Virus record (IMG/VR): IMGVR_UViG_3300017917_000321
Coordinates: 25,087-89,086 of that record
Length of the DNA stretch: 64,000 nucleotides
Strand: one strand, 5' to 3'
From: a virus
The notes beneath the pieces are model-generated. The model saw only the letters and a program-made list of their open reading frames with translations. It was not told the DNA's origin and searched no databases. The translations under genes were made by a program, and so were the position numbers. Shown in pieces: positions 57,440 through 64,000 of the stretch (its first letter is position 1; each line of letters opens with the position of its first letter).

Positions 57440-60130
57440 TTATTCTCCAAAGTCAAATAAACTTGAGAAGGTGTTGTGCTGTTTTGTGTCTTCTAAACTA
57501 TAGTTTAGAACACCGATCAAGTTATCTAACTTATTGTCAATAATTGTTTCTTCCATAGCACTGTCATCGAATGGAAGATCTTTAAACCACTCAGGCAATC
57601 TTAGTTCATCAACTGGATAAGCTACCGATGTATAGCCTAACGGATTGTCCTTGAGTTTGCAAACAATAACTTTCATACCATCAACAATCTCCATTGAGTA
57701 TCTGTCACCGTTCATTCTCTTTAAAGAATTCCAGTTGATACTAGCACGGACATGTCCGGGCATGTTTGCTTTGCCCTTCTTCTGCTCTTCTTTTTGATAG
57801 AAGCCAATCTTGTTAGCTCTCTTAGGCGAACCCTTCTCCCAGCCTGGACGCTCTTTGAATTCCTGTCTAAACTGTGTGATACGTTCAATAACTTCTTTTT
57901 CTTCCTTGCCTGTAAGTACCATCAGAAGGACTTCACTCAAAAACTCCTGCATAAACACAGGGGTATCTGAACGACGCAGATCTAAGCCCATAGCTTTTAC
58001 TTTGCCTGGCTTGCCGCCTTCGTCCTTGCGCACACCTTCCTGATCATATACTAGAGCTGCATAGCGTTTCTTTGTAATGTAAAGTCCGCTCTCAGCAACG
58101 ATTTCTCTACCAGCCGCAATAACTTCTGAACGACTCTTAGGACAATGAAATGCTTTGCCCATAAAATCTGGGAACGTTTTATTAGCCTCTTCGCAGACTT
58201 GATCGTAAAGTGTTACGATTGTTTCCTTTGTCCACGGTATACGTCCTGCATCAATATCTTCTTTAAGTGTTGTGTAGGCACTAAAGTACACAGAGTCAGT
58301 ATCACCGTAGATAACTGATTTACCTATGTGATCATACTCACCTGTAATAATCTCGTTTACCTTACCAGCCATGTGCTTGGCAATTTGTCTTCCAGTAAGT
58401 GTGGTAGACTGACCAATGCGCTTGTCAAAGAAACGGCAACCAGGGTTGAGAATAGCACCATACAAACTATTAAGATTAATCTTTTTAACAAGCTGACGTT
58501 TGTCCCAAAAAGCAATTTCTGTATCATTACCGGCCTCCTGAGCCTTTTTCTTCATAGCCTGGAGTTCTTTACGTTCGGCATACCAACGCTTGAGTAGTCC
58601 AGGAATAACACCTTCGTATTCTGTTGTAAATATAGTTCCGTTAGCACTGAGCATCCAAGGCATGTGACTGTCAAAGATTAATTTGAATATTTCAGCACCA
58701 CTGAGCACATCGCTGCGTCCATCTTCCCAATCAACTGTAATAGCAACATCTTTGCGCCGATCCATTACTGCTTCGTATTCTTCAGATCCAAATCTACCTT
58801 CCCATGAACCCGCAAAGCTCATCTTCTTAAGATTAGTATCTTCGTGAACTCGCGCATCGGTGATAGTTGGACGTAACTGTCCTACAATAGTTTCTGGCGC
58901 CATATTCAGCGCACGAATCACGCTAGGATATAGACTGTTTAAGTCCATTGACGCAATCCACTTGTGTAAACCTACTTTAGGATATGCAACATACGCACCT
59001 GCTGCCTGTGTGTTCTCGTCATCCTGTTTAGGGCGATTAGGTACCTGTAGTCCTCTGTTGTGTGCTTCGTTAATAATAGCCTGCTCAGTAACAGCTACAG
59101 CACCCATAGTTGTTTGTAGTAGAACTGTATTAGCATGTGCTAGTTCATTTGATAAGTCAATAAACTTCAGTTTCTTATCTAGTTTGTCTAACAGCGCAAC
59201 GTCCTGTCTGTTGTATTCAATAAACGTTCTAAAGTCATTGTTGTACAACTGATCTAGTGTACCTTCATACACTGTCTTGTTTTCGCCAATTTCCATTTCA
59301 CCAATAGCATCTAATCGATAGCTGTGGCGTTCTTCATATGTATACTTGCGATAAAGTTCAAGACTGTCTAGGTGTACACGACCTACAAAGTCATATGTTT
59401 CAGCAGCCTTGCCATACTTTTCGTATTCACGCTTCTTGGGCAATTGACCCCATAAACAGAATCTACGAGTGTCATCTTTGCTGAGAATACGTGCTACACG
59501 ATTTACAGTATAAGGAACGTCATATCCTTCTGAGTTCCAACCGCTTACAATGTCAGCATCTTCAATTAAGTCAAGAAACGTCTTGAGCATTTCTCGCTCA
59601 CCATTTCCGTCCTTGTCATTTTCAAATAGGATAACATTGTCACCCCATTCACTACACATTTCCTTAGCCTGTTCCATAGTCAGTCCTTTGGGAGGAACTG
59701 CTAGTGTGATCAGTGCATTGAGCCACTGTAAGCATACAGTGATAGCAGTAATGGGCATAAATGGATCTGACGGATCGGCGAACCCTCGCTCAGGATCAAA
59801 GTCCGTCTCAATATCCCAGAATGCAATGTTTAGTTTTGGTGCATCCTGATTGAGATAGTTTTCACTGAGACATTGGAATATAGGATTGATATCGCTTTCG
59901 TACAACTTCTTACTGTTGTTGATAGCTAGTTCTTTGCGGAAGTCTTTTGTATTCTTACAAACAATACGACTTAACTGAGTGCCATAAACACTCTTGTACT
60001 TGCCCTTGGGGTCTTCATAGTAAAAGGTATATTTTACCGGGTGTTCTGTAAAGCGTCTCTTTCCATCTTTACGCTCTACGATTCTGATAATGTCAGAATC
60101 TCTGTCAAAAATTGCATCTACGTAACTCAA
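57440..60130 (-). CDS. 43: Family B DNA polymerase (T4 gp43-like)
   Basis: An 896-residue replicative polymerase. Exonuclease motifs are FWDIETDF (near residue 105), SGWNSEGYDVPY and YNRQDVALL; polymerase motifs are DLNSLYPSVI (A, near 395), KKINLNSLYGA (B, near 550) and YGDTDSVYF (C, near 610). It is an uninterrupted single frame, with no intron or split. The start is TTG at 60130: GGAG lies 6 bases ahead and the sequence downstream (YVDAIFDRD) fits the N-terminus. A hairpin abuts the GGAG. It works with the gp45-like clamp and RNase H. Confidence 0.95.
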   Translation of the reverse strand: MSYVDAIFDRDSDIIRIVERKDGKRRFTEHPVKYTFYYEDPKGKYKSVYGTQLSRIVCKNTKDFRKELAINNSKKLYESDINPIFQCLSENYLNQDAPKLNIAFWDIETDFDPERGFADPSDPFMPITAITVCLQWLNALITLAVPPKGLTMEQAKEMCSEWGDNVILFENDKDGNGEREMLKTFLDLIEDADIVSGWNSEGYDVPYTVNRVARILSKDDTRRFCLWGQLPKKREYEKYGKAAETYDFVGRVHLDSLELYRKYTYEERHSYRLDAIGEMEIGENKTVYEGTLDQLYNNDFRTFIEYNRQDVALLDKLDKKLKFIDLSNELAHANTVLLQTTMGAVAVTEQAIINEAHNRGLQVPNRPKQDDENTQAAGAYVAYPKVGLHKWIASMDLNSLYPSVIRALNMAPETIVGQLRPTITDARVHEDTNLKKMSFAGSWEGRFGSEEYEAVMDRRKDVAITVDWEDGRSDVLSGAEIFKLIFDSHMPWMLSANGTIFTTEYEGVIPGLLKRWYAERKELQAMKKKAQEAGNDTEIAFWDKRQLVKKINLNSLYGAILNPGCRFFDKRIGQSTTLTGRQIAKHMAGKVNEIITGEYDHIGKSVIYGDTDSVYFSAYTTLKEDIDAGRIPWTKETIVTLYDQVCEEANKTFPDFMGKAFHCPKSRSEVIAAGREIVAESGLYITKKRYAALVYDQEGVRKDEGGKPGKVKAMGLDLRRSDTPVFMQEFLSEVLLMVLTGKEEKEVIERITQFRQEFKERPGWEKGSPKRANKIGFYQKEEQKKGKANMPGHVRASINWNSLKRMNGDRYSMEIVDGMKVIVCKLKDNPLGYTSVAYPVDELRLPEWFKDLPFDDSAMEETIIDNKLDNLIGVLNYSLEDTKQHNTFSSLFDFGE

Positions 60131-60135
60131 ATCTG

Positions 60136-60158
60136 TCTCCCGTTGCTTGTGGCCAACG
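60136..60158 (-). promoter_or_regulatory. Hairpin operator candidate at the polymerase RBS
   Basis: In the minus-strand mRNA, CGTTG and CAACG form a 5-bp stem with an 8-base loop (GCCACAAG) at 60158-60141, directly followed by the GGAG Shine-Dalgarno. This is the layout of the T4 gp43 autogenous translational operator. An outer 7-bp repeat (TGCCGTG/CACGGCA) lies just upstream. Confidence 0.6.
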
Positions 60159-60224
60159 CTGCCGTGCTACATGCTCGTAAAGTGAGCGACTCTATACTAA
60201 TGCCGCTGTTACACGGCACTAATA

Positions 60225-60485
60225 TTACTTATCATAGCCAAGTGTTGAAACTAGTGTTTCTAGATCTTCGAAGCTATCAGCATACTTTTCCCAGTCACGC
60301 TTTTGGGCAATCTTAATTGCCTTGTTAATCAGTGCTGGCTTAACATCTAGTTCTTCTGCTACTGCCTTTACAGTTTCCTTGAGACCTTCTTGTAGGTCTT
60401 CAATCTCCTGAAGCACAGTAATGCCTTCTCTTACTAGACGCTCTAGCTTTGCCTTTTCTTCTGCACCATAGGTACGATCGCTCAT
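60225..60485 (-). CDS. dsbA: DsbA-like late-transcription accessory protein
   Basis: An 86-residue helical protein. The N-terminal helix (AEEKAKLERLVREGITVLQEIEDLQEGLKETVKAVAEEL) and the following DVKPALINKAIKIAQKRDWEKYADSFEDLETL segment align with T4 DsbA, a double-stranded DNA-binding protein linked to late promoters. GGAGG precedes the ATG. A perfect TATAAT lies upstream with a 17-base spacer to TTGCTC. Assignment rests on pattern and length (T4 protein is 89 residues). Confidence 0.75.
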   Translation of the reverse strand: MSDRTYGAEEKAKLERLVREGITVLQEIEDLQEGLKETVKAVAEELDVKPALINKAIKIAQKRDWEKYADSFEDLETLVSTLGYDK

Positions 60486-60511
60486 TCGGTTATCCTCCGT
60501 TAATAGTAATA

Positions 60512-60540
60512 ATTATATAGTGATTTTGTTTTTAGAGCAA
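60512..60540 (-). promoter_or_regulatory. Sigma70-type promoter of the dsbA-like gene
   Basis: Minus-strand TTGCTC (60540-60535) and a perfect TATAAT (60517-60512) with a 17-base spacer, in the gap between the 60549 gene and the DsbA-like gene. The -35 box matches at four positions. Confidence 0.65.
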
Positions 60541-60548
60541 GAGATATT

Positions 60549-61160
60549 TTAGAGAGACTTGAGTGTTCTCTCAGCAAATGTCCAGCCAAATATCTCTTTG
60601 GCTTTCCAATCGTTTTGTTTGAAACCTTCAAGATTGGACCATTCACTTTCTTTTGCTATAATGTGTTTACTTATGCTTTCCCAGTCGGTGCTGAGAATTT
60701 TTTCTTGTATAGATTCTTTCATTTCAACTATTTCGTTAAAATGATAACTGTCCCATTCAATATGAACTATTTCCCAAATATTTCCTGTGTCGTCTATATA
60801 GTCGAGAGCAAAATCAAAACCCCATTTCTTTTTTGATTTTAAAAGCATTTGAGCTTTTGGATTTTGAGTTGTGAGATTTGTAATTTCGTTTCTAGCATCA
60901 TCAGCAAAGTCGCAACGATGTAATAGCATACAGTGATCTAAAATAAATTTAGGATGCTGTACGTTCATCCATGTGTCTTGCCAACACAAGTGATACAAAC
61001 ATTCAGTAAGGGGAAAATCCATTGCAGCATATAATTTTTTTTCTGCTGCACATAGTTCAAAACCGTCTTTGTCATACCAACGGAAATCTTCTGCAATTAG
61101 ATTTGCAGTTTTGGTACAGGTTATATCTTTTGTGAATTCGTTAATAACAAGATCAAACAT
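60549..61160 (-). CDS. Uncharacterised phage protein
   Basis: A 203-residue protein not assigned to a family. It has an aromatic-rich core: FRWYDKDGFELCAAEKKLYAAMDFPLTE, YHLCWQDTWMNVQHPKFILDHCMLLHRCDF and IWEIVHIEWDSYHFNEIVEMKE. A cluster of His/Cys (DHCMLLHRCDF) could bind metal. The frame overlaps the upstream gene by 8 bases and lies at the edge of the virion-associated genes. Confidence 0.65.
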   Translation of the reverse strand: MFDLVINEFTKDITCTKTANLIAEDFRWYDKDGFELCAAEKKLYAAMDFPLTECLYHLCWQDTWMNVQHPKFILDHCMLLHRCDFADDARNEITNLTTQNPKAQMLLKSKKKWGFDFALDYIDDTGNIWEIVHIEWDSYHFNEIVEMKESIQEKILSTDWESISKHIIAKESEWSNLEGFKQNDWKAKEIFGWTFAERTLKSL

Positions 61161-61980
61161 CGTCTTTATTTAACGCTGCCCACAATCTATCTTTAATGGA
61201 TTCGGTAGCATAATCTTTTTTATGCTTTTCCTTGCCCATCTTCATGTCATGCTTCTTGTCTTTGTGCATACCGCCAGCACCACTGGTACGCTTTGCCAGC
61301 ATAGTGCGCCAGTTAGGGTCTCTCTGTTTAGGTGCTTGCACTTTCATTTTATCTGCCTCTTCAATGCCTTCTTTATTAACTCTTAAGGATGGATCTGCCT
61401 TTTTCATTAGTTCTATGAACTCTCTTTTAAGCTCTCTTTCACTAGTAAATCTTTTTTCTAGAGCATACTTAAAAGGTTCTAGTTTTGATTGTAGCTTAGG
61501 ATGTAGTGTGCTTGATGCTGTTGAACTAGTAGTAGTCTTAACAGTTTTTTCTTTGTCTTTGTCTTTACTGGGGTCACCAGTAAAGACTTTTTTAATGCCT
61601 TTTTCTAGAGCACTAGGATCATAATCTCTTACACCCTTTTGTATTTGATCTAACGGGCCTTCGCCTACTAGTCTATCTTTAAACGGATGCTTAGTTCTAC
61701 CTGGTTCTGCTTCTGGTTTTGGCTCATTCCCTCTAACCTTATCAGCAGCCTTTTGTTTACCTTCGTTAATTGTAACACCAGCTAGTTTAGCAAAGTCTGC
61801 TATATTGTCAAGTTCTAATGGTAAAGAACCTTTAGACACAGAAACAGATTCGTTTAAGTAATCTTTGGTTGGAGCAATATCAACAGGACCTCTAGCTGCC
61901 TGCTGCAACTTTTTTAAATCTTCTCTTGGATCACTGGGATCCATTTCAAATAGTTTGCGTTGCAGAGCATGGTAATCCAT
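61153..61980 (-). CDS. Uncharacterised, probably virion-associated protein
   Basis: A 275-residue, Lys-rich, low-hydrophobicity protein. It starts MDYHALQRKLFEMDPSDPRED, a form seen in marine T4-like phages, followed by disordered KP/KE-rich tracts (GDPSKDKDKEKTVKTTTSST) and a basic C-terminal MHKDKKHDMKMGKEKHKKDY. No enzymatic motif. A structural or capsid-packaged DNA-associated protein is plausible. Confidence 0.65.
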   Translation of the reverse strand: MDYHALQRKLFEMDPSDPREDLKKLQQAARGPVDIAPTKDYLNESVSVSKGSLPLELDNIADFAKLAGVTINEGKQKAADKVRGNEPKPEAEPGRTKHPFKDRLVGEGPLDQIQKGVRDYDPSALEKGIKKVFTGDPSKDKDKEKTVKTTTSSTASSTLHPKLQSKLEPFKYALEKRFTSERELKREFIELMKKADPSLRVNKEGIEEADKMKVQAPKQRDPNWRTMLAKRTSGAGGMHKDKKHDMKMGKEKHKKDYATESIKDRLWAALNKDDV

Positions 61981-61982
61981 GA

Positions 61983-62642
61983 TTAGTCCTTCTTAACGTG
62001 TTCTGGCTTGCCCTTGTGCTTGGTTGAAGCATAATCCTTAGCAGACTTTTTGCTCATGCCTTTAGCAGCTTTGGCTACTTCTGGACTAGCAGCAGGTTCG
62101 CCCTTCTTGGCAGCATAAACCATACCCATAAATTTTTGTTGTGCTTTAGACTTGGCTTTTTCTGTTACTTGAGAGTAGAGTCTTGCTTTAAATGGATCTT
62201 CTTTTAAACGACCATCCTTTTTCGCACTCTTTAGCATGTCAATACGATCTTTGTAACCTTTTACACCTGGCTTGATATCCTTAGCAGCTTTCTTTTCGCC
62301 ATCTGTAGGATCTTTAATGTGCTTCATTGTAGTTTTAGATTGATGACTTGCTTCGCCTACTTGAATTTCAAGCTCAGGCCCAGCACCACCACCGTCAGCA
62401 CCAAACTTCATTTCGTAATCCAAGTTGTGATATACTGAACCAATATAGTCTGCGGCTTTAGTAATCTTAGCCTGTACCCAACCTTCTAAGCCTTCTGCTT
62501 CAGATACGTTTTTTAGCATCTCATGTAGCTTAATTGAATACTTGGCAATCTTGTATAGCTCTGCTCGGGCCATCTGTACTTCGTGGTCTCTTTCAGCAGC
62601 GCCAGCTAGATCGGCCAATCCTTCTTTAATTTTATCTGTCAT
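61983..62642 (-). CDS. Virion-associated protein with DUF3008-like C-terminus
   Basis: A 219-residue protein. The C-terminal KAQQKFMGMVYAAKKGE followed by SPEVAKAAKGMSKKSAKDYASTKHKG matches a DUF3008-like pattern (KAQQxxxG...GxxxASxxV...MSxxxLxxxAxTKHKGLPEH). The N-terminal half is helical. GGAG lies 8 bases before the ATG and a GATAAATACT late-like box lies about 30 bases upstream, consistent with late expression. Exact role unknown. Confidence 0.7.
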   Translation of the reverse strand: MTDKIKEGLADLAGAAERDHEVQMARAELYKIAKYSIKLHEMLKNVSEAEGLEGWVQAKITKAADYIGSVYHNLDYEMKFGADGGGAGPELEIQVGEASHQSKTTMKHIKDPTDGEKKAAKDIKPGVKGYKDRIDMLKSAKKDGRLKEDPFKARLYSQVTEKAKSKAQQKFMGMVYAAKKGEPAASPEVAKAAKGMSKKSAKDYASTKHKGKPEHVKKD

Positions 62643-62670
62643 ATTTTTAACTCCAATGCGGCATTGATGC

Positions 62671-62680
62671 AGTATTTATC
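62671..62680 (-). promoter_or_regulatory. T4-late-like promoter of the 61983-62642 gene
   Basis: Minus-strand GATAAATACT matches TATAAATA at seven of eight positions plus the common CT. It lies 28 bases upstream of the ATG at 62642 and overlaps the stop of the upstream small gene. The tail-fibre gene has the same ATAAATACT core. Confidence 0.55.
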
Positions 62681-62843
62681 GTTTAACTAACTTGCCGCCA
62701 AATAAACTAACACCCTTCATATCTAGAGCATTATCTGAGGGTTTTTGCTTTTTAGGCTTCTTTTTACTGTGTGCAGCAGGCGGATTATTTACTACAGCTA
62801 TACTTCCTGCACTAGTAGTTTCTATTAATTCTCGTAGTCTCAT
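62676..62843 (-). CDS. 55-residue uncharacterised basic protein
   Basis: A short frame starting MRLRELIETTSAGSIAVV, then a Lys/Pro-rich stretch (SKKKPKKQKPSDNALDMK) and GVSLFGGKLVKR. ATG overlaps the upstream TGA (ATGA), matching the other genes. The basic tract suggests DNA association; the MRLREL... start resembles other phage virion proteins. It fills a 197-base gap that would otherwise be empty. Confidence 0.65.
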   Translation of the reverse strand: MRLRELIETTSAGSIAVVNNPPAAHSKKKPKKQKPSDNALDMKGVSLFGGKLVKR

Positions 62844-63817
62844 TTGCTGCGCCCTGATTTCATATTAGCACACCAGTGAGCCATACGAGCTTTCTCACCA
62901 GAACTATTCTTTGCTACACTGCGTAGTTTTGTAACACTCTGCTTACAGTTAACACCTGAGCGTTTAGCTAGACCCTTGCGTCCAGGCTTCTTGCCATCAG
63001 CAAAGTTTTCGTCAAAGTTTCCACTCATAGAAGATTGTTTAATACCAACATCTCTAGCAAAGCGATCTATAACCATTGCAATTTGAAAGTCTAGCAGTGT
63101 TAGACCTTTAACGTCACTAGTACTGGTCTTTACAGTTACTTCTGCAACGTCTTGTGTTACTTCGCAGAAATGATCCATCTTTTCACTGAGTCGATTAATA
63201 ATTTTAACAAACGCAACAGCAGCTCTGTGATCATCTGCTACATATTTTGCCTGTAGCGTTCTATGATCGAGCATTTCCCAATCTGGCAAATATTTGCTTT
63301 TTAGGTTGTCTAGTGAATCATTGCTTGGTTTAAATTCTTCAACATCGTCGGATCTGAATTCACCTTCTTTAACAGATTCTACGTTATAAGTAGGATCTAC
63401 CTTCTGTCGAGGCATCTTTTTAGGTTGTTTAGGATCAACTGGATCAATGTCTGTAGTTGTAAGACCTAATTTTAATAAGTCTTTAATAAATTGGTGCTCA
63501 ATGTCTTCAGCACCAAATGATATAATGGCACTAGGTGGCCCTTTGCCAAACTCACTTTTATCTACATTTTTTAGATTAGCAATATGTTTCCCTAACTTGT
63601 ACCAATCGTATACATCACTGACATCAACTCTTACAGTACCCTTAGGCATAGTAGGTTTGGTTTCAGGACCTCTAGGTTTTTCGTTAGGATGCTGATCTTC
63701 GTTTTTCTTGCGGCCAGCGCAGTGAGCCTTTTGACTGAAACCTTTTGGATTAGAACAGTTTATAGAGCGTTTGTATTTGTTGCTCCATTTTTCAGGAAGT
63801 AAATCTTTTGATCTCAT
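62840..63817 (-). CDS. Multidomain phage protein with PCD-like core
   Basis: A 325-residue protein of three parts. The N-terminus has NKYKRSINCSNPKGFSQKAHC (residues 13-33), a motif widespread in marine phage proteins. Residues 60-125 form an unassigned alpha/beta part. Residues 177-255 match pterin-4a-carbinolamine dehydratase: KYVADDHRAAVAFVKIINRLSE...STSDVKGLTLLDFQIAMVID, but the catalytic HHP is DHF (215-217). The C-terminus is a basic GKKPGRKGLAKRSGVNCKQS...EKARMAHWCANM module. Enzyme activity is doubtful; it may be a virion protein. Confidence 0.7.
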   Translation of the reverse strand: MRSKDLLPEKWSNKYKRSINCSNPKGFSQKAHCAGRKKNEDQHPNEKPRGPETKPTMPKGTVRVDVSDVYDWYKLGKHIANLKNVDKSEFGKGPPSAIISFGAEDIEHQFIKDLLKLGLTTTDIDPVDPKQPKKMPRQKVDPTYNVESVKEGEFRSDDVEEFKPSNDSLDNLKSKYLPDWEMLDHRTLQAKYVADDHRAAVAFVKIINRLSEKMDHFCEVTQDVAEVTVKTSTSDVKGLTLLDFQIAMVIDRFARDVGIKQSSMSGNFDENFADGKKPGRKGLAKRSGVNCKQSVTKLRSVAKNSSGEKARMAHWCANMKSGRSK

Positions 63818-64000
63818 TTCTTACCTCCTTCTACAGGCTTTTCACCTGTTAGATAAGGAAGGCTGAACCAAAGTTGAAACCATTCTTTAGTTCCAGGTTG
63901 TATATTGTTTTCTCTCTGTAGTCTGCCCTTTTCGGAACCAGTTACAGAAATGTTACTACCCTTGTATTCGTGTAGTCTTGCCGCATGTCCTAGACCTGCA
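63814..64000 (-). CDS. C-terminal end of a phage protein, cut by the window
   Basis: The minus-strand frame is open from 64000 to TGA at 63814-63816; about 61 residues are visible. They include AARLHEYKGSNISVTGSEKGRLQ and EWFQLWFSLPYLTGEKPVEGGKK. The stop overlaps the next ATG (ATGA) and GGAGGTAAGAA within its tail is the Shine-Dalgarno for that gene. Function unknown; the context is virion-associated genes. Confidence 0.65.
   Translation of the reverse strand, partial: AGLGHAARLHEYKGSNISVTGSEKGRLQRENNIQPGTKEWFQLWFSLPYLTGEKPVEGGKK

Noticed and set aside
60163-60217. Possible tRNA in the polymerase leader (7-bp TGCCGTG/CACGGCA stem)
   Set aside because: Only about 60 bases long, with no TPsiC arm sequence and no conserved U33 in the GCTC/GAGC loop; treated as leader structure instead.

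Overview
The window reads as part of a large, AT-rich, T4-like marine myovirus genome (tailed phage, Caudoviricetes). Core evidence is a family B DNA polymerase (gp43-like), a gp45-like sliding clamp, a DsbA-like late-transcription accessory protein, an RNase H of the T4/FEN type, a tail-fibre gene with an MTD-like N-terminus, and several small proteins of a type common in cyanophage and pelagiphage T4-like genomes. No rRNA, integrase or CRISPR array was seen, and I recognised no tRNA. The host cannot be read from this window; cyanobacteria and SAR11-type bacteria are both possible.

Layout: (1) 1-22136, plus strand: the end of a probable virion protein, then a dense, translationally coupled accessory run. 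It holds glycosyltransferase-like proteins, SGNH hydrolases, a nucleotide-sugar dehydrogenase, two PP-loop ATPases, a nitronate-monooxygenase-like TIM barrel, a sulfotransferase-like protein, a methyltransferase, a 2OG-Fe(II) oxygenase and six radical SAM enzymes. (2) 22125-25958, minus: two tandem eight-repeat beta-propeller proteins, a small kinase-fold protein and a twitch radical SAM enzyme. (3) 26029-34231, plus: another twitch radical SAM enzyme, four 2OG-Fe(II) oxygenase genes (one a tandem double-domain protein), a Rossmann protein, a tiny Cys-phosphatase-like protein and a flavin-dependent tryptophan-halogenase-like enzyme. (4) 34194-36978, minus: a GNAT-like protein, a miniature adenylation domain, an SGNH protein and another 2OG oxygenase. 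(5) 37027-64000, minus: the conserved phage block with tail fibre, MoxR/VWA pair, RNase H, a 7-deazaguanine DNA-modification set (FolE, a QueD-like protein, QueE, DpdA), an MBD4-like glycosylase, nucleotide-sugar genes, clamp, polymerase and virion-associated proteins.

Regions 1-4 form an accessory island of about 36 kb, bounded on the right by a strong intrinsic terminator (36981-37009). Its nine radical SAM proteins, six 2OG oxygenase genes, halogenase, adenylation fragment, PP-loop ATPases and sugar enzymes look like a tailoring pathway for a glycan, peptide or surface polymer. No precursor peptide or defined substrate is visible, so its product is unknown. In the conserved block, FolE, the QueD-like protein, QueE and DpdA form a pathway for a 7-deazaguanine base in phage DNA. 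No QueC is visible here.

Regulatory sequence is readable in several places. Consensus sigma70-type promoters precede the MoxR, VWA, FolE, QueD-like and DsbA genes and the minus-strand radical SAM gene. T4-late-like ATAAATA boxes precede several others. The polymerase gene has a 5-bp/8-nt-loop hairpin abutting its Shine-Dalgarno, a plausible autogenous operator. All functional calls rest on motif reading; no database search was run.
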